Translations under genes and position numbers: made by a program | Origin: Geobacter sp. | Lineage (GTDB): Bacteria > Desulfobacterota > Desulfuromonadia > Geobacterales > Geobacteraceae | DNA length: 64,000 nt | Assembly: GCA_003314535.1 (NCBI GenBank) | Contig: POSG01000011.1 | Location: 1 to 64,000, forward strand | Direction: 5' to 3' | Notes under the pieces: generated by a model | Databases searched by the model: none | Seen by the model: the letters and a program-made list of their open reading frames with translations, nothing else | Told to the model about the DNA's origin: nothing | Shown here: in pieces, positions 1-7,244 of the stretch | Layout of the letters: every line of letters starts with the position of its first letter | Numbering within the stretch: the first letter of the stretch is position 1

Positions 1-1
1 C

Positions 2-43
2 CTCAAGCAGTCCCTGAAAGGAGGTGGGAAGAAAACCTCTTAA
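2..43 (+). CDS. Possible 3' end of an IS21-family istB helper ATPase gene (partial)
   Basis: Frame 2 runs open from the window edge and ends at a TAA at 41-43. The visible tail is LKQSLKGGGKKTS, a short basic C-terminus that resembles my recollection of IstB-type transposition helper ends. Support comes from the two GGTGGTCAA direct repeats just downstream, which look like the multiple terminal repeats of IS21-family elements. Only 13 residues are visible, so this is a weak call that depends mainly on context. Confidence 0.25.
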   Translation, partial: LKQSLKGGGKKTS

Positions 44-75
44 CTCTAGAAGTCTCCCTTTTACTAACCACCGGG

Positions 76-121
76 GGTGGTCAAAATTCGGTGATCACAG
101 GTGGTCAATTTTCGGTTGTCA
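76..121. repeat. Tandem terminal repeats, probable end of an IS21-family element
   Basis: Two 22-bp direct repeats (76-97 and 100-121) both begin GGTGGTCAA and match at 18 of 22 positions, on a 24-bp period. IS21-family insertion sequences carry several repeats of this kind inside their ends. I infer that the element lies to the left, outside the window, with its end near here. The sequence then turns AT-rich. Confidence 0.4.
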
Positions 122-445
122 TTTCCATATTGTTTTAGTGAACAATTAAACAACGTCCCTGGAGCATCCAAACACTACCAGAAAATCCCATCATGTCCTG
201 CTTTTGCATCAGGTGGTGCACTTACGAATAGAATCTACCTTTATCAACAACAAAATAGGGAAGTGTCCCTATTTTCCAATTCATAAAATTCTGCTTGAGA
301 AACTTATAATTTTATGGGCGTCCCCATAGGGCACGGTGGCTGGCCTGCCTTCCGGGGCGGGATTCCCACCCGCTTGATTACGCGACCTTGCCCGGCCACA
401 CTGTAGCGCTGACCCCCTAGCCGCCCTCTTGGCAGCTCTATGTGT
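122..445. other. Intergenic stretch with no supported gene
   Basis: The only ORF here (101-286, 61 residues) starts inside the IS-like repeat, has no ribosome binding site and resembles nothing I know. The stretch holds the palindrome at 252-275. It also has GC-rich sequence at about 310-430 that resembles neighbouring intergenic DNA more than the AT-rich cassette that follows. Confidence 0.6.
252..275. repeat. 24-bp palindrome, left copy of a pair
   Basis: Perfect 10-bp arms AAAATAGGGA (252-261) and TCCCTATTTT (266-275) surround AGTG. The same 24 bases occur in reverse complement at 3699-3722, so the two copies bracket the HNH-FRG-DUF262 genes in opposite orientation. It could be a REP-type element or a cassette boundary. 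As a transcript it would also form a stable hairpin downstream of the DUF262 gene. Confidence 0.8.
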
Positions 446-1525
446 TTACGGTGTTGATTCTATCATAGCTAGTATGTCGCCTTTGAAATTTTCAAATTTA
501 TTGGCAAGTATCTCATATCGCCCAATATGACTTCTTAAATCATTTGTACTCCTATTATATTGATCATATTTTACTAGATCATGATCTGCTAACTTTTCAT
601 CTAATTTTGATTTTTCTCTATTCTGCTTTCGTTCTTTCTCAAAATAATTCAAATATTCTCTTATGAGCAGATCCATAGATGGGGTTGTTTCTCTTATAAA
701 CCAGTAATAAACCGGAAATACTCCTCCTGATGACAGCAATGGATCTGATGGCAAAAATATTTCTGCCATTCTATTCAATACATCAATAACTCTACGACTT
801 GCAAGTTCCAGTTTATCTTCAGATATGCCTTTTGCTTTTTCTGTGAACTGATCTAGGTTATTCTTTTTGGTCTCGGCAGGTTTCTCATAAAATTCAAAAA
901 GCAAAAGCTTTGCGGCTGCATTTAAATCTTGTCCACGCGTTACGGGAAAATGAATATAAGATTGAAAAACTTCATGATGAGCAATAAAGCGAACCAACTC
1001 AGGAACCGGACCGATCATTGCATTGCGTATTTCTGCCCCTGTCAAAGGCTTACTTCTATTCAACCTTACAAATAGCTCGTTAATTTTATCTTCCTCGTCA
1101 GTAATAATTCGCATTACTGAAAGGTGAAAGTTGTCAAAAATGTCTGCAACCTGAGGATAGTTTTTTACAAGGTCTTGATAACCCAGCCCCCCTAAGTTAA
1201 GGGATACATCTTCTTCAAAGATAAATGAGTTATCTAGCGTAAGTTTTCCATCAAAAAAATCAAATATCGCTTCAAAACGTTGCTTTCCATCAATAATAGC
1301 ATATGGAAGTTTTCTCTCATTTAACACAGGATTTCCAAAAGTAAAATCAGCAACATATAATTTTGGAACATCATATTGATTAATTATTGAATCAATAAGA
1401 TATGCTTTGTCGCTTCTAGACCATAATCTTCCGCTTCGTTGATATTTCGGTGAAAAATCTATTTTTGATTTTTGAGAATACCACCAACGTAGTACTTTTG
1501 GCTCAAATTGCGTCACTTTAAACAT
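446..1525 (-). CDS. DUF262 (GmrSD N-terminal-like) domain protein
   Basis: This 359-residue protein has the DUF262 pattern. An N-terminal YQR...W segment (about residues 28-50) is followed by DGKQR at 79-83, a variant of the DGQQR signature of this ParB/sulfiredoxin-like fold. DUF262 is the GmrS-like half of type IV modification-dependent restriction enzymes, where it is thought to bind and hydrolyse NTP to drive the nuclease half. The usual DUF1524 HNH half is absent from this polypeptide; an HNH nuclease is instead encoded two genes upstream. The ATG follows the FRG-protein stop by 2 bp and its GGAG lies in the last FRG codons, so translation is probably coupled. The DNA is clearly AT-richer than the core genes, suggesting transfer. 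Role in phage defence is inferred. Confidence 0.8.
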   Translation of the reverse strand: MFKVTQFEPKVLRWWYSQKSKIDFSPKYQRSGRLWSRSDKAYLIDSIINQYDVPKLYVADFTFGNPVLNERKLPYAIIDGKQRFEAIFDFFDGKLTLDNSFIFEEDVSLNLGGLGYQDLVKNYPQVADIFDNFHLSVMRIITDEEDKINELFVRLNRSKPLTGAEIRNAMIGPVPELVRFIAHHEVFQSYIHFPVTRGQDLNAAAKLLLFEFYEKPAETKKNNLDQFTEKAKGISEDKLELASRRVIDVLNRMAEIFLPSDPLLSSGGVFPVYYWFIRETTPSMDLLIREYLNYFEKERKQNREKSKLDEKLADHDLVKYDQYNRSTNDLRSHIGRYEILANKFENFKGDILAMIESTP

Positions 1526-1527
1526 AT

Positions 1528-2343
1528 TTATTCTCCAAATTTGAATTCTCGTCTGATTTCACGTGCTAATCCGTCTAAATCCGGAAACATAACTGAATCG
1601 GTAATACCATTTTTTCTGATTGCATCTAGTAATGCAGGGAGATCATTTTTTTCAAATACTATTTTATAAAGGCAGTCTTGTGGGAAATCATTATCTACGT
1701 ATATTTTTTCCATAGGATTTTTGTCTTTACCAAATACAACAAAGACGCCCCTTTGAGCTACAATTCTCTGACTGTTGTGTGAGCCATAAATTGCAAGAGG
1801 AAAATCTTTCATTAAACTACAGTCACCAACAGGAATATATGCATTTAAATTTGAATCATTTGTGGACAAAACGCGACCAGGAAATGATGCCAGATCAACG
1901 GATTTTCGATTCCAATCATCAGGACTAAGAACCCAGAGGGCCGCATCATGTGAAAATGAATATGCTTGGCTCGCATCTAGTTCATGAGGTGATGAAGTAA
2001 CCGCAAAAAAAAGAGCGGTAAGAGGGCTTTCAGTCCAGTCTAAAAGCCTAGTTGGGACTCCATAGTGTTGCATAAAGAAAAGCCACTCCCAAGGGTCTTT
2101 CATGTCGCGAACAGTGAAGGGTATGCTTCGTTGCTGAAACCTTTGAAGAAGAGATTCCTCAAGCTTCATGAAATCCTCGACGTTTACAGTGTAACGATGT
2201 CGATAAAGAGTAGGTGTTAGCTCATAGGTTTGTTTTCCGGCACCTCTAAACCAAAGGGATCGTCCCAATCGGGCTCGAAGATCTTCGATGAATGCAACGA
2301 AATCCTTATAGTTTGAGATTATTTCTTCGTTTAAAATTGCCAT
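1528..2343 (-). CDS. FRG domain-containing protein
   Basis: This 271-residue protein shows the hallmarks of the FRG domain: WFRG at residues 31-34, followed by a TPTLYR stretch, and then MQHYGVPTRLLDWTESPLTA starting at residue 91. The biochemical activity of FRG proteins is largely unknown to me; they occur often in accessory and defence loci. There is no signal peptide or membrane segment. It is the middle gene of a three-gene minus-strand unit, 47 bp after the HNH gene and 2 bp before the DUF262 gene, so the three products probably act together. Base composition is AT-rich like its partners. Family assignment is secure; function is not. Confidence 0.85.
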   Translation of the reverse strand: MAILNEEIISNYKDFVAFIEDLRARLGRSLWFRGAGKQTYELTPTLYRHRYTVNVEDFMKLEESLLQRFQQRSIPFTVRDMKDPWEWLFFMQHYGVPTRLLDWTESPLTALFFAVTSSPHELDASQAYSFSHDAALWVLSPDDWNRKSVDLASFPGRVLSTNDSNLNAYIPVGDCSLMKDFPLAIYGSHNSQRIVAQRGVFVVFGKDKNPMEKIYVDNDFPQDCLYKIVFEKNDLPALLDAIRKNGITDSVMFPDLDGLAREIRREFKFGE

Positions 2344-2390
2344 TTCACAGCTCCATTTAATATAATTTATATATTTTAGTATTCATCTCG

Positions 2391-3662
2391 TCATTTTTTG
2401 ACTCCATAAATATTCGTTATCAATATTAACATCTCAGTAATAGCATTATTGTCATTACAATTCGGAAGATTTCTTAGTCCTGCCGCAAGTTCCCTAAGCT
2501 CATTATGCATGTTTATCGATTTCCAGAAGCTTAGGTCGCTCTGCAAGAGGTCAAAATCAATGTTTAATCCCAAACGCGCCAACAGAATCCACCACCTTCT
2601 CCTGACAACAACATTGTAGCCATAGTCAAAATCTTGCCCGTAACCAATGGACAATAATATGTTATTTGTTTCTTCCAAAACTAATTCGATTTCTTTATTG
2701 TTATGATAGTTATTAACAAGTACATCAACTGAATAAGAAAGAGCCCCAAGATTCCCTGTTGATGCCTCTTCTATTGCTTCGTGAACTTGATCTTTTGACG
2801 GTTGAATGGTCTCATCACATAAATATTTTTTTTGAAGGGCTTTGAGGCGCAATCTTTCACGGACGTCGTCGCCTCCAATTAACTCCAACCTTTTCTTGTA
2901 AGCGCTGGCCGCTCTTTCTTGAGCTATTTTCGCTTCTGCTGGTTTTCCTTCAAGTACGAGCACTGTCGCAAGCTGTTGAAGAACTATCGATGTTACATTA
3001 AGTAATTCTGCCTGGCGAGTTGGATCGATTGATTTGATTTGCCAAGCTTCAGAAACAATCTTAAGGGCCTTTCTAATATCTTCAACACCAGAGCGGGTGT
3101 AAAGCGTCTCTGCCATCAGCAAATATGTTGCAAACCTCGCAAGATCATAGTCTTCACCTGTAACTTTTTTTAAAAAAGGAATATCTGCAAAAGCTTTCTC
3201 AAGATCAGAAAATTTGTTACCAAGACGACGTGCCCTCTGATGGTTCAAAAAGCGATAAAGGGTTTCATTTTTTAAATCATTGATTGGCCACCAAGACAAG
3301 TCCGGTGGTAGTTGTTGCTCTGTTCGTTTAAAAAGTAGTCTCGCAGTTGCTCGGCCAATCGGTGTACGGCCTACTAACTGACCTGCAACTATCCCAAAAT
3401 GATTTTCCCATTTGTCACTACGGGGATTGAACAATCGGGTCTTTTTTGCAGTAACTAGATCAACACTTTCTATTGCCTGGTTTTTATTAAGATTACACCT
3501 AGGGCAGGAAACGGCCAGATTTTGAAAATCGTCTGTTCCTCCTAAAACTTTTGGCATAATGTGTTCTTTTTGCCAAGGGGAATCGAACAAGATCCGGTGG
3601 CAGTATTCACATTCGTATTCAGCCCGAATTAACAATTTATCACGTATAAGGATATCGTTCAT
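2391..3662 (-). CDS. HNH endonuclease with long helical C-terminal region
   Basis: The N-terminus carries a zinc-binding HNH nuclease. In the numbering from an upstream TTG at 3671 the cysteine pair is CEYC (21-24), the catalytic histidine region is KEHIMP (35-40) and the second pair is CPRCN (56-60). The remaining roughly 350 residues are helix-rich and TPR-like, with no recognised domain; they may sense a target or bind the partners. I chose the ATG at 3662 (423 residues) over the TTG at 3671; neither has a strong ribosome site. It is the first gene of the unit with the FRG and DUF262 proteins. The separate HNH and DUF262 proteins recall GmrSD enzymes, but this nuclease is not DUF1524-like by eye. 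Confidence 0.85.
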   Translation of the reverse strand: MNDILIRDKLLIRAEYECEYCHRILFDSPWQKEHIMPKVLGGTDDFQNLAVSCPRCNLNKNQAIESVDLVTAKKTRLFNPRSDKWENHFGIVAGQLVGRTPIGRATARLLFKRTEQQLPPDLSWWPINDLKNETLYRFLNHQRARRLGNKFSDLEKAFADIPFLKKVTGEDYDLARFATYLLMAETLYTRSGVEDIRKALKIVSEAWQIKSIDPTRQAELLNVTSIVLQQLATVLVLEGKPAEAKIAQERAASAYKKRLELIGGDDVRERLRLKALQKKYLCDETIQPSKDQVHEAIEEASTGNLGALSYSVDVLVNNYHNNKEIELVLEETNNILLSIGYGQDFDYGYNVVVRRRWWILLARLGLNIDFDLLQSDLSFWKSINMHNELRELAAGLRNLPNCNDNNAITEMLILITNIYGVKK

Positions 3663-3698
3663 TTCAGTCAAGAAGATATCGATCTCTCATCCAGTGGC

Positions 3699-3722
3699 AA
3701 AATAGGGACACTTCCCTATTTT
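3699..3722. repeat. 24-bp palindrome, right copy of a pair
   Basis: Arms AAAATAGGGA (3699-3708) and TCCCTATTTT (3713-3722) flank CACT. The sequence is the exact reverse complement of 252-275, including the asymmetric loop. It lies 36 bp upstream of the HNH start, where it could also affect the cassette promoter. The intergenic space to 3802 holds one further small hairpin (GTGATT/AATCAC, 3743-3757). Confidence 0.8.
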
Positions 3723-3802
3723 GCTTCGTCCGGACCTGTTGTGTGATTGGTAATCACTATCTCAACCGCAGGAACCACTGCAATTGCAAGTAAAAGCTCA
3801 GT

Positions 3803-4198
3803 TCATAACCAAGTACGCCATATGAATATCGAAAGAAAGATATAAGCTAGAGACACAGTTATGAGCTTCATAATGAACAAAGCATTCTGTGGCCATTTAA
3901 GGCAAGGATGGGATGATAATTCAGGGTCATCGTTAATATCATGCAACTTTCTTTCTTCGTGCCATTGAAAGTATCCCCAAATTGCTGTTGCAACAATATA
4001 TTGGCACAAGTCAAAAGCAAGTGTGAGTACAAGAAGTCCTATTGGCATAATCAAATTGCTGGGAATCTTGGGGACGGGTCCATTTGTTGTCTTAAAAATC
4101 CACACAACAGCGATACCCGCAAAAGCAAGATTTCTGGCGACATCACTAGCCTTGCCTGAAAAGTAGTAATATGTTTCTCTATAATCACTCAGTTTCAT
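3803..4198 (-). CDS. Small integral membrane protein, partner of the repeat protein upstream
   Basis: This 131-residue protein has hydrophobic segments at about 22-35, 48-76 (long enough for one or two crossings) and 105-130, separated by a charged loop rich in H, E and D. I do not recognise the family. Its ATG overlaps the stop of the upstream repeat-protein gene by 4 bp (ATGA), a clear sign of co-expression. It is AT-richer than the core genome. The functional link to the small basic repeat protein is inferred from the overlap only. Confidence 0.65.
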   Translation of the reverse strand: MKLSDYRETYYYFSGKASDVARNLAFAGIAVVWIFKTTNGPVPKIPSNLIMPIGLLVLTLAFDLCQYIVATAIWGYFQWHEERKLHDINDDPELSSHPCLKWPQNALFIMKLITVSLAYIFLSIFIWRTWL

Positions 4199-4485
4199 TT
4201 TTTTACGTCTCTTGCGCCGGTACCTTTAGTTTTCAACGCACGGGCCGAACTTGGTTTTTGAGATAAAGCACTGCCCGCTGCCGTTTTTGAAGCTTTGCCG
4301 GTACGACCATCAGATAGTACCTTTGAGGCTGCTGTCGCTGCCTTGGGGGAAGTGACTTTTTGGGGGGCTTTTGTTTGAGAGAGTGCACTTCCTGCTGCTG
4401 TTTTTGATTTTGAGCTTATAGAACCACTCTTGAGGGTTTTTGAAGCTGCCGTCGCGGCCTTTTCTCCAGTCACTTTCTTCTTCAT
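4195..4485 (-). CDS. Small basic two-repeat protein (KAATAASK / SKTAAGSALSQ)
   Basis: This 96-residue protein is made almost wholly of Lys, Ala, Ser and Thr. It contains two copies of a unit of about 40 residues: KVT, then KAATAASK, a short variable GS-rich stretch, and SKTAAGSALSQ. The second copy begins near residue 43. There is no signal peptide, cysteine or membrane segment. A strong AGGAGGT lies 7 bases before the ATG, so expression could be high. The composition resembles histone H1-like or antitoxin-like basic proteins, but I cannot assign a family with confidence. The next gene starts within its stop codon. Confidence 0.7.
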   Translation of the reverse strand: MKKKVTGEKAATAASKTLKSGSISSKSKTAAGSALSQTKAPQKVTSPKAATAASKVLSDGRTGKASKTAAGSALSQKPSSARALKTKGTGARDVKK

Positions 4486-4998
4486 TTCTTTACCTCCTGA
4501 TATTAATTTAGTAGCGGTTTATGACCCTTCAAGAACGTTCTTACTTTAGTGCGTCTCCAACCTCTTGTACGCTTAATGCAATAAATCAACAACATCCCCG
4601 AAGAGCCATTCTCATCATCCAGGGGGAATCTATATGAGCGAAATCCGGAAAAAGAAAAAGCCGCCTCCCGGAATATTCCGGTATTGGCGGCTTCAGTTAT
4701 CGTGCGAAATCAGTTATCTGTTCGTCGTACTCGTCCATCACGAGCCCTCAAAAAAATCACGTCAAACTGCGGCAATATGGCGTTTTGTAGGCATCTATAC
4801 AATTGTCTTGCTAATAATCTTTCTCATACTAAAGGAATGTTCATTTTGTACCAGATCCAAACCCGCAATACCATTTAATTTTTTTCAATTAAGAGACGGC
4901 GGAGGCGCGCAACCCCGCTGGAGGCCCTTCAGATCGTCCTTTCGCCTGGTATACTGGTAAAACATGCATGTCTGACGTGTTCGACTCAGGAGGTTTCC
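4486..4998. other. Intergenic stretch holding an orphan terminator
   Basis: No gene is supported here. Two overlapping plus-strand ORFs (4634-4960 and 4684-4878) start beside or inside the hairpin at 4658-4693 and encode nothing recognisable. The first half includes the promoter region of the minus-strand repeat protein. The last bases before 4999 hold the AGGAGG ribosome site of the next gene. Confidence 0.6.
4658..4693 (-). terminator. Rho-independent terminator (minus strand), apparently orphaned
   Basis: An 8-bp outer stem AAGCCGCC/GGCGGCTT encloses CCGGAATATTCCGG. Read on the minus strand it is followed by TTTCTTTTT, a typical U-tract. No minus-strand gene lies just upstream (above 4693) before the plus-strand gene at 4999, so the gene it served may have been lost. 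Confidence 0.6.
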
Positions 4999-6123
4999 AT
5001 GACATCAATTCCCAGGCTGACGTCCAAATCCTCCTTCGCGATCCTGCTGCTGTTCTTGCTTTTCCTGCCCGTCTGCTCAAGCGCCGGGCCGCAGCTGAAC
5101 CAGGTAAGGCTGCCGAAGGGATTCGCCATCGAACTCTACGAAGGAAGGCTCCCCGGCGCGCGATCCCTGGCCCTTGGAGCGAAAGGCACCCTGTTCGTCG
5201 GCACCAGGGAAGAAGGAAAGGTATATGCCGTCACGCCCGGGGACGGCAGGGGGCGGAACAGGAAGGTCTTCACCATCGCCCGGGGCCTGGAGATGCCCAA
5301 CGGGGTCGCGTTCCGCAACGGCTCCCTCTACGTGGCGGAGGTGAGCCGGGTGCTCCGCTTTGACGACATCGAAAACCGCCTGGCAAATCCTCCCCGACCG
5401 GTGGTCGTGAACGACTCGTTCCCTGACAAAACCCACCATGGCTGGAAGTTCATCCGCTTCGGACCGGACGGCAGGCTCTACGTCCCGGTCGGAGCGCCAT
5501 GCAACGTGTGCGAAGAGCGCGACCCGAGGTTCGCCTCCATCATGCGCATGGATCCGGACGGCAGAAACCTGGAGATCTTCGCACGGGGAGTGCGCAACAC
5601 CGTCGGCTTCGACTGGCATCCCCAAACCCGCGAGCTGTGGTTCACCGACAACGGCAGGGACTGGCTGGGGGACAACCTTCCGCCCGACGAGCTCAACCGG
5701 GCCCCGTCACCGGGCCTCCATTTCGGTTTCCCCTACTTCCACGGCAAGGGCATTGCCGACCCGAAGTTCGGCACGGGGAGGAACAAAGCGGATTTCGTGC
5801 CGCCGGAACAGGAGCTGGGCCCCCACGTTGCAGCGCTCGGCATGAGATTTTACACCGGGTCCATGTTCCCTGCAGAATACCGCAACCAGGTTTTCATCGC
5901 CGAGCACGGCTCGTGGAACCGCTCCGTGCCCATCGGTTACCGGGTCACGCTGGTCCGGCTGAAAAACAATCGGGCAGTCTCCTACGAGGTTTTCGCCAAC
6001 GGATGGCTGCAGGCGGGAGTGGCTTGGGGAAGGCCGGTGGACCTGGAGGTCATGCCGGACGGCAGCCTGCTGGTCTCGGATGACAAGGCGGGAGCCGTAT
6101 ATCGGATTTATTACCGGAAGTGA
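4999..6123 (+). CDS. Secreted sorbosone/glucose dehydrogenase-like beta-propeller protein
   Basis: This 374-residue protein begins with a signal peptide (basic start, then a Leu/Phe-rich core, cleavage near residue 29). The mature part has the repeated LPDG/GPDG-type blade motifs of the soluble PQQ-type glucose/sorbosone dehydrogenase propeller: a SLALGAKGTLFVGT segment, HGWKFIRFGPDGRLYVPVG, and a late DLEVMPDGSLLVSDD segment. Such proteins are periplasmic and many oxidise sugars with PQQ, though homologues in anaerobes often have no proven substrate. AGGAGG lies 5 bases before the ATG. It stands alone, with about 370 bp before the next gene. The exact reaction is not predictable from sequence here. 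Confidence 0.8.
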   Translation: MTSIPRLTSKSSFAILLLFLLFLPVCSSAGPQLNQVRLPKGFAIELYEGRLPGARSLALGAKGTLFVGTREEGKVYAVTPGDGRGRNRKVFTIARGLEMPNGVAFRNGSLYVAEVSRVLRFDDIENRLANPPRPVVVNDSFPDKTHHGWKFIRFGPDGRLYVPVGAPCNVCEERDPRFASIMRMDPDGRNLEIFARGVRNTVGFDWHPQTRELWFTDNGRDWLGDNLPPDELNRAPSPGLHFGFPYFHGKGIADPKFGTGRNKADFVPPEQELGPHVAALGMRFYTGSMFPAEYRNQVFIAEHGSWNRSVPIGYRVTLVRLKNNRAVSYEVFANGWLQAGVAWGRPVDLEVMPDGSLLVSDDKAGAVYRIYYRK

Positions 6124-6490
6124 CCCGCCTTCGCGTCCGAGGTCATCATCATTCCTTTTTTCAAGTCCATTTCCCCTGGACAACCGGGATATTTGCAGGG
6201 ATGGCGAAAAGGGACACTATGACCATTCTTTCTCCATTGGCATGGTGTCCCTGTATTTCCCCAAGCAGCAATTCCTTCCTGATTTGCTCAATATAAGCCA
6301 TAAAGAGGCCTGTTGAACACTCCTGTTCCCTCCCATTGCTCATCAAGTCAGCCCCCAAAAGCAATTCACTGCGCAATTTCCTCATTTCTTTCACATTCCG
6401 CGCACATTTGCCTGTTAAACATTCTACACGAGGCAACGGAAAAAAATCCTCGGCCTTGCCGATAGCGATCATCCCGGAAAGGAGAAAAAC
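6124..6490. other. Intergenic stretch with a decayed palindromic element
   Basis: No gene is supported. At 6211-6251 an imperfect inverted repeat (GGGACACTATGACC and GGCATGGTGTCCC) resembles the AGGGACACT core of the palindromes at 252 and 3699. The minus-strand ORF that crosses this region is mostly a shadow of the next gene. The end of the stretch carries the AAAGGAG site for the gene at 6491. Confidence 0.5.
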
Positions 6491-6991
6491 ATGAAACGAA
6501 AGATCCTGCTTGAAACACTGCTGGTGGCTGCCCTGACTGCCGGCAGCCTTGGAGCCTGGGCAGCTGACGAGATCCGGCCAATGCCGGCGCCGCCAGCCGA
6601 AATGGGTCAAGGACCATGCGGCAGGGCGCCGCATGAGGGCCACCTCGCCCGCATGGCCGAGGTGTTGGGCCTGAGCGATGCCCAGCAGAAACAGATCAGG
6701 GACATTGAAAAGAGCGAACACGAAAAAGCCGGGCCGCTCGTGGAAAAGATCGGCGAATACCGGAAACAGCTGCACGACGCTGCGGAGAAAACTCCCTTCG
6801 ATGAGGCGGCGGTACGGGCCATAGCCGCCAGGCAGGCCCAGGCAGAGGTAGAATTGAGCGTTTCCCATGCCCGGATGCAGAGCCGGATCAATTCCGTGCT
6901 CACACCCGAACAGCGAAAACTGCAGCAGAAACTCCGCCCCCCCATGGAACCGGGACCGGGCCATCCGCCCTGCTTCCATGGCGAGCGATGA
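6491..6991 (+). CDS. Spy/CpxP-family periplasmic chaperone-like protein
   Basis: This 166-residue protein has a clear signal peptide ending near AWA at about residue 25. The mature part is a helical, charged protein with an LSDAQQKQI segment and, near the C-terminus, an LTPEQRKLQQKL motif. This is the paired LTxxQ signature of the Spy/CpxP family. These proteins sit in the periplasm, bind unfolded proteins and often respond to envelope or metal stress. A His/Cys/Pro-rich tail (PGHPPCFHGER) might bind metal. AAAGGAG lies 6 bases before the ATG. It precedes a MacAB-type exporter by about 250 bp, fitting an envelope-stress theme. Confidence 0.85.
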   Translation: MKRKILLETLLVAALTAGSLGAWAADEIRPMPAPPAEMGQGPCGRAPHEGHLARMAEVLGLSDAQQKQIRDIEKSEHEKAGPLVEKIGEYRKQLHDAAEKTPFDEAAVRAIAARQAQAEVELSVSHARMQSRINSVLTPEQRKLQQKLRPPMEPGPGHPPCFHGER

Positions 6992-7023
6992 ATCAGCGGG
7001 TTGCTCGAAAAGCCCTCAGTCCA

Positions 7024-7048
7024 CCCCCGGTTGCACGGCAGCCGGGGG
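7024..7048 (+). terminator. Terminator-like hairpin after the Spy-family gene
   Basis: CCCCCGG (7024-7030) pairs with CCGGGGG (7042-7048) across an 11-base loop. There is no U-tract, so it may be a weak or Rho-assisted terminator, or just a GC-rich fold. Confidence 0.3.
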
Positions 7049-7244
7049 GGGAATCCGCCGGATAATGAAAGATTAGGGGAGTATGGATCTTCGAACCCTC
7101 CAGCCACTATTTCGCATTCATAAAACAATACATTCCGGACTCGACACACATGAAAGATCATTGTAAGATCCCACTCGAGTTCACAAGAGCAGGTTCATGG
7201 CCCGTGCTATGCGCTTCGCACGGGTCGGAAACGGGAACGATTGC

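Noticed and set aside
4634-4960. Plus-strand ORF of 108 residues
   Set aside because: It starts just before an intrinsic terminator hairpin and reads through it, with no known domain.
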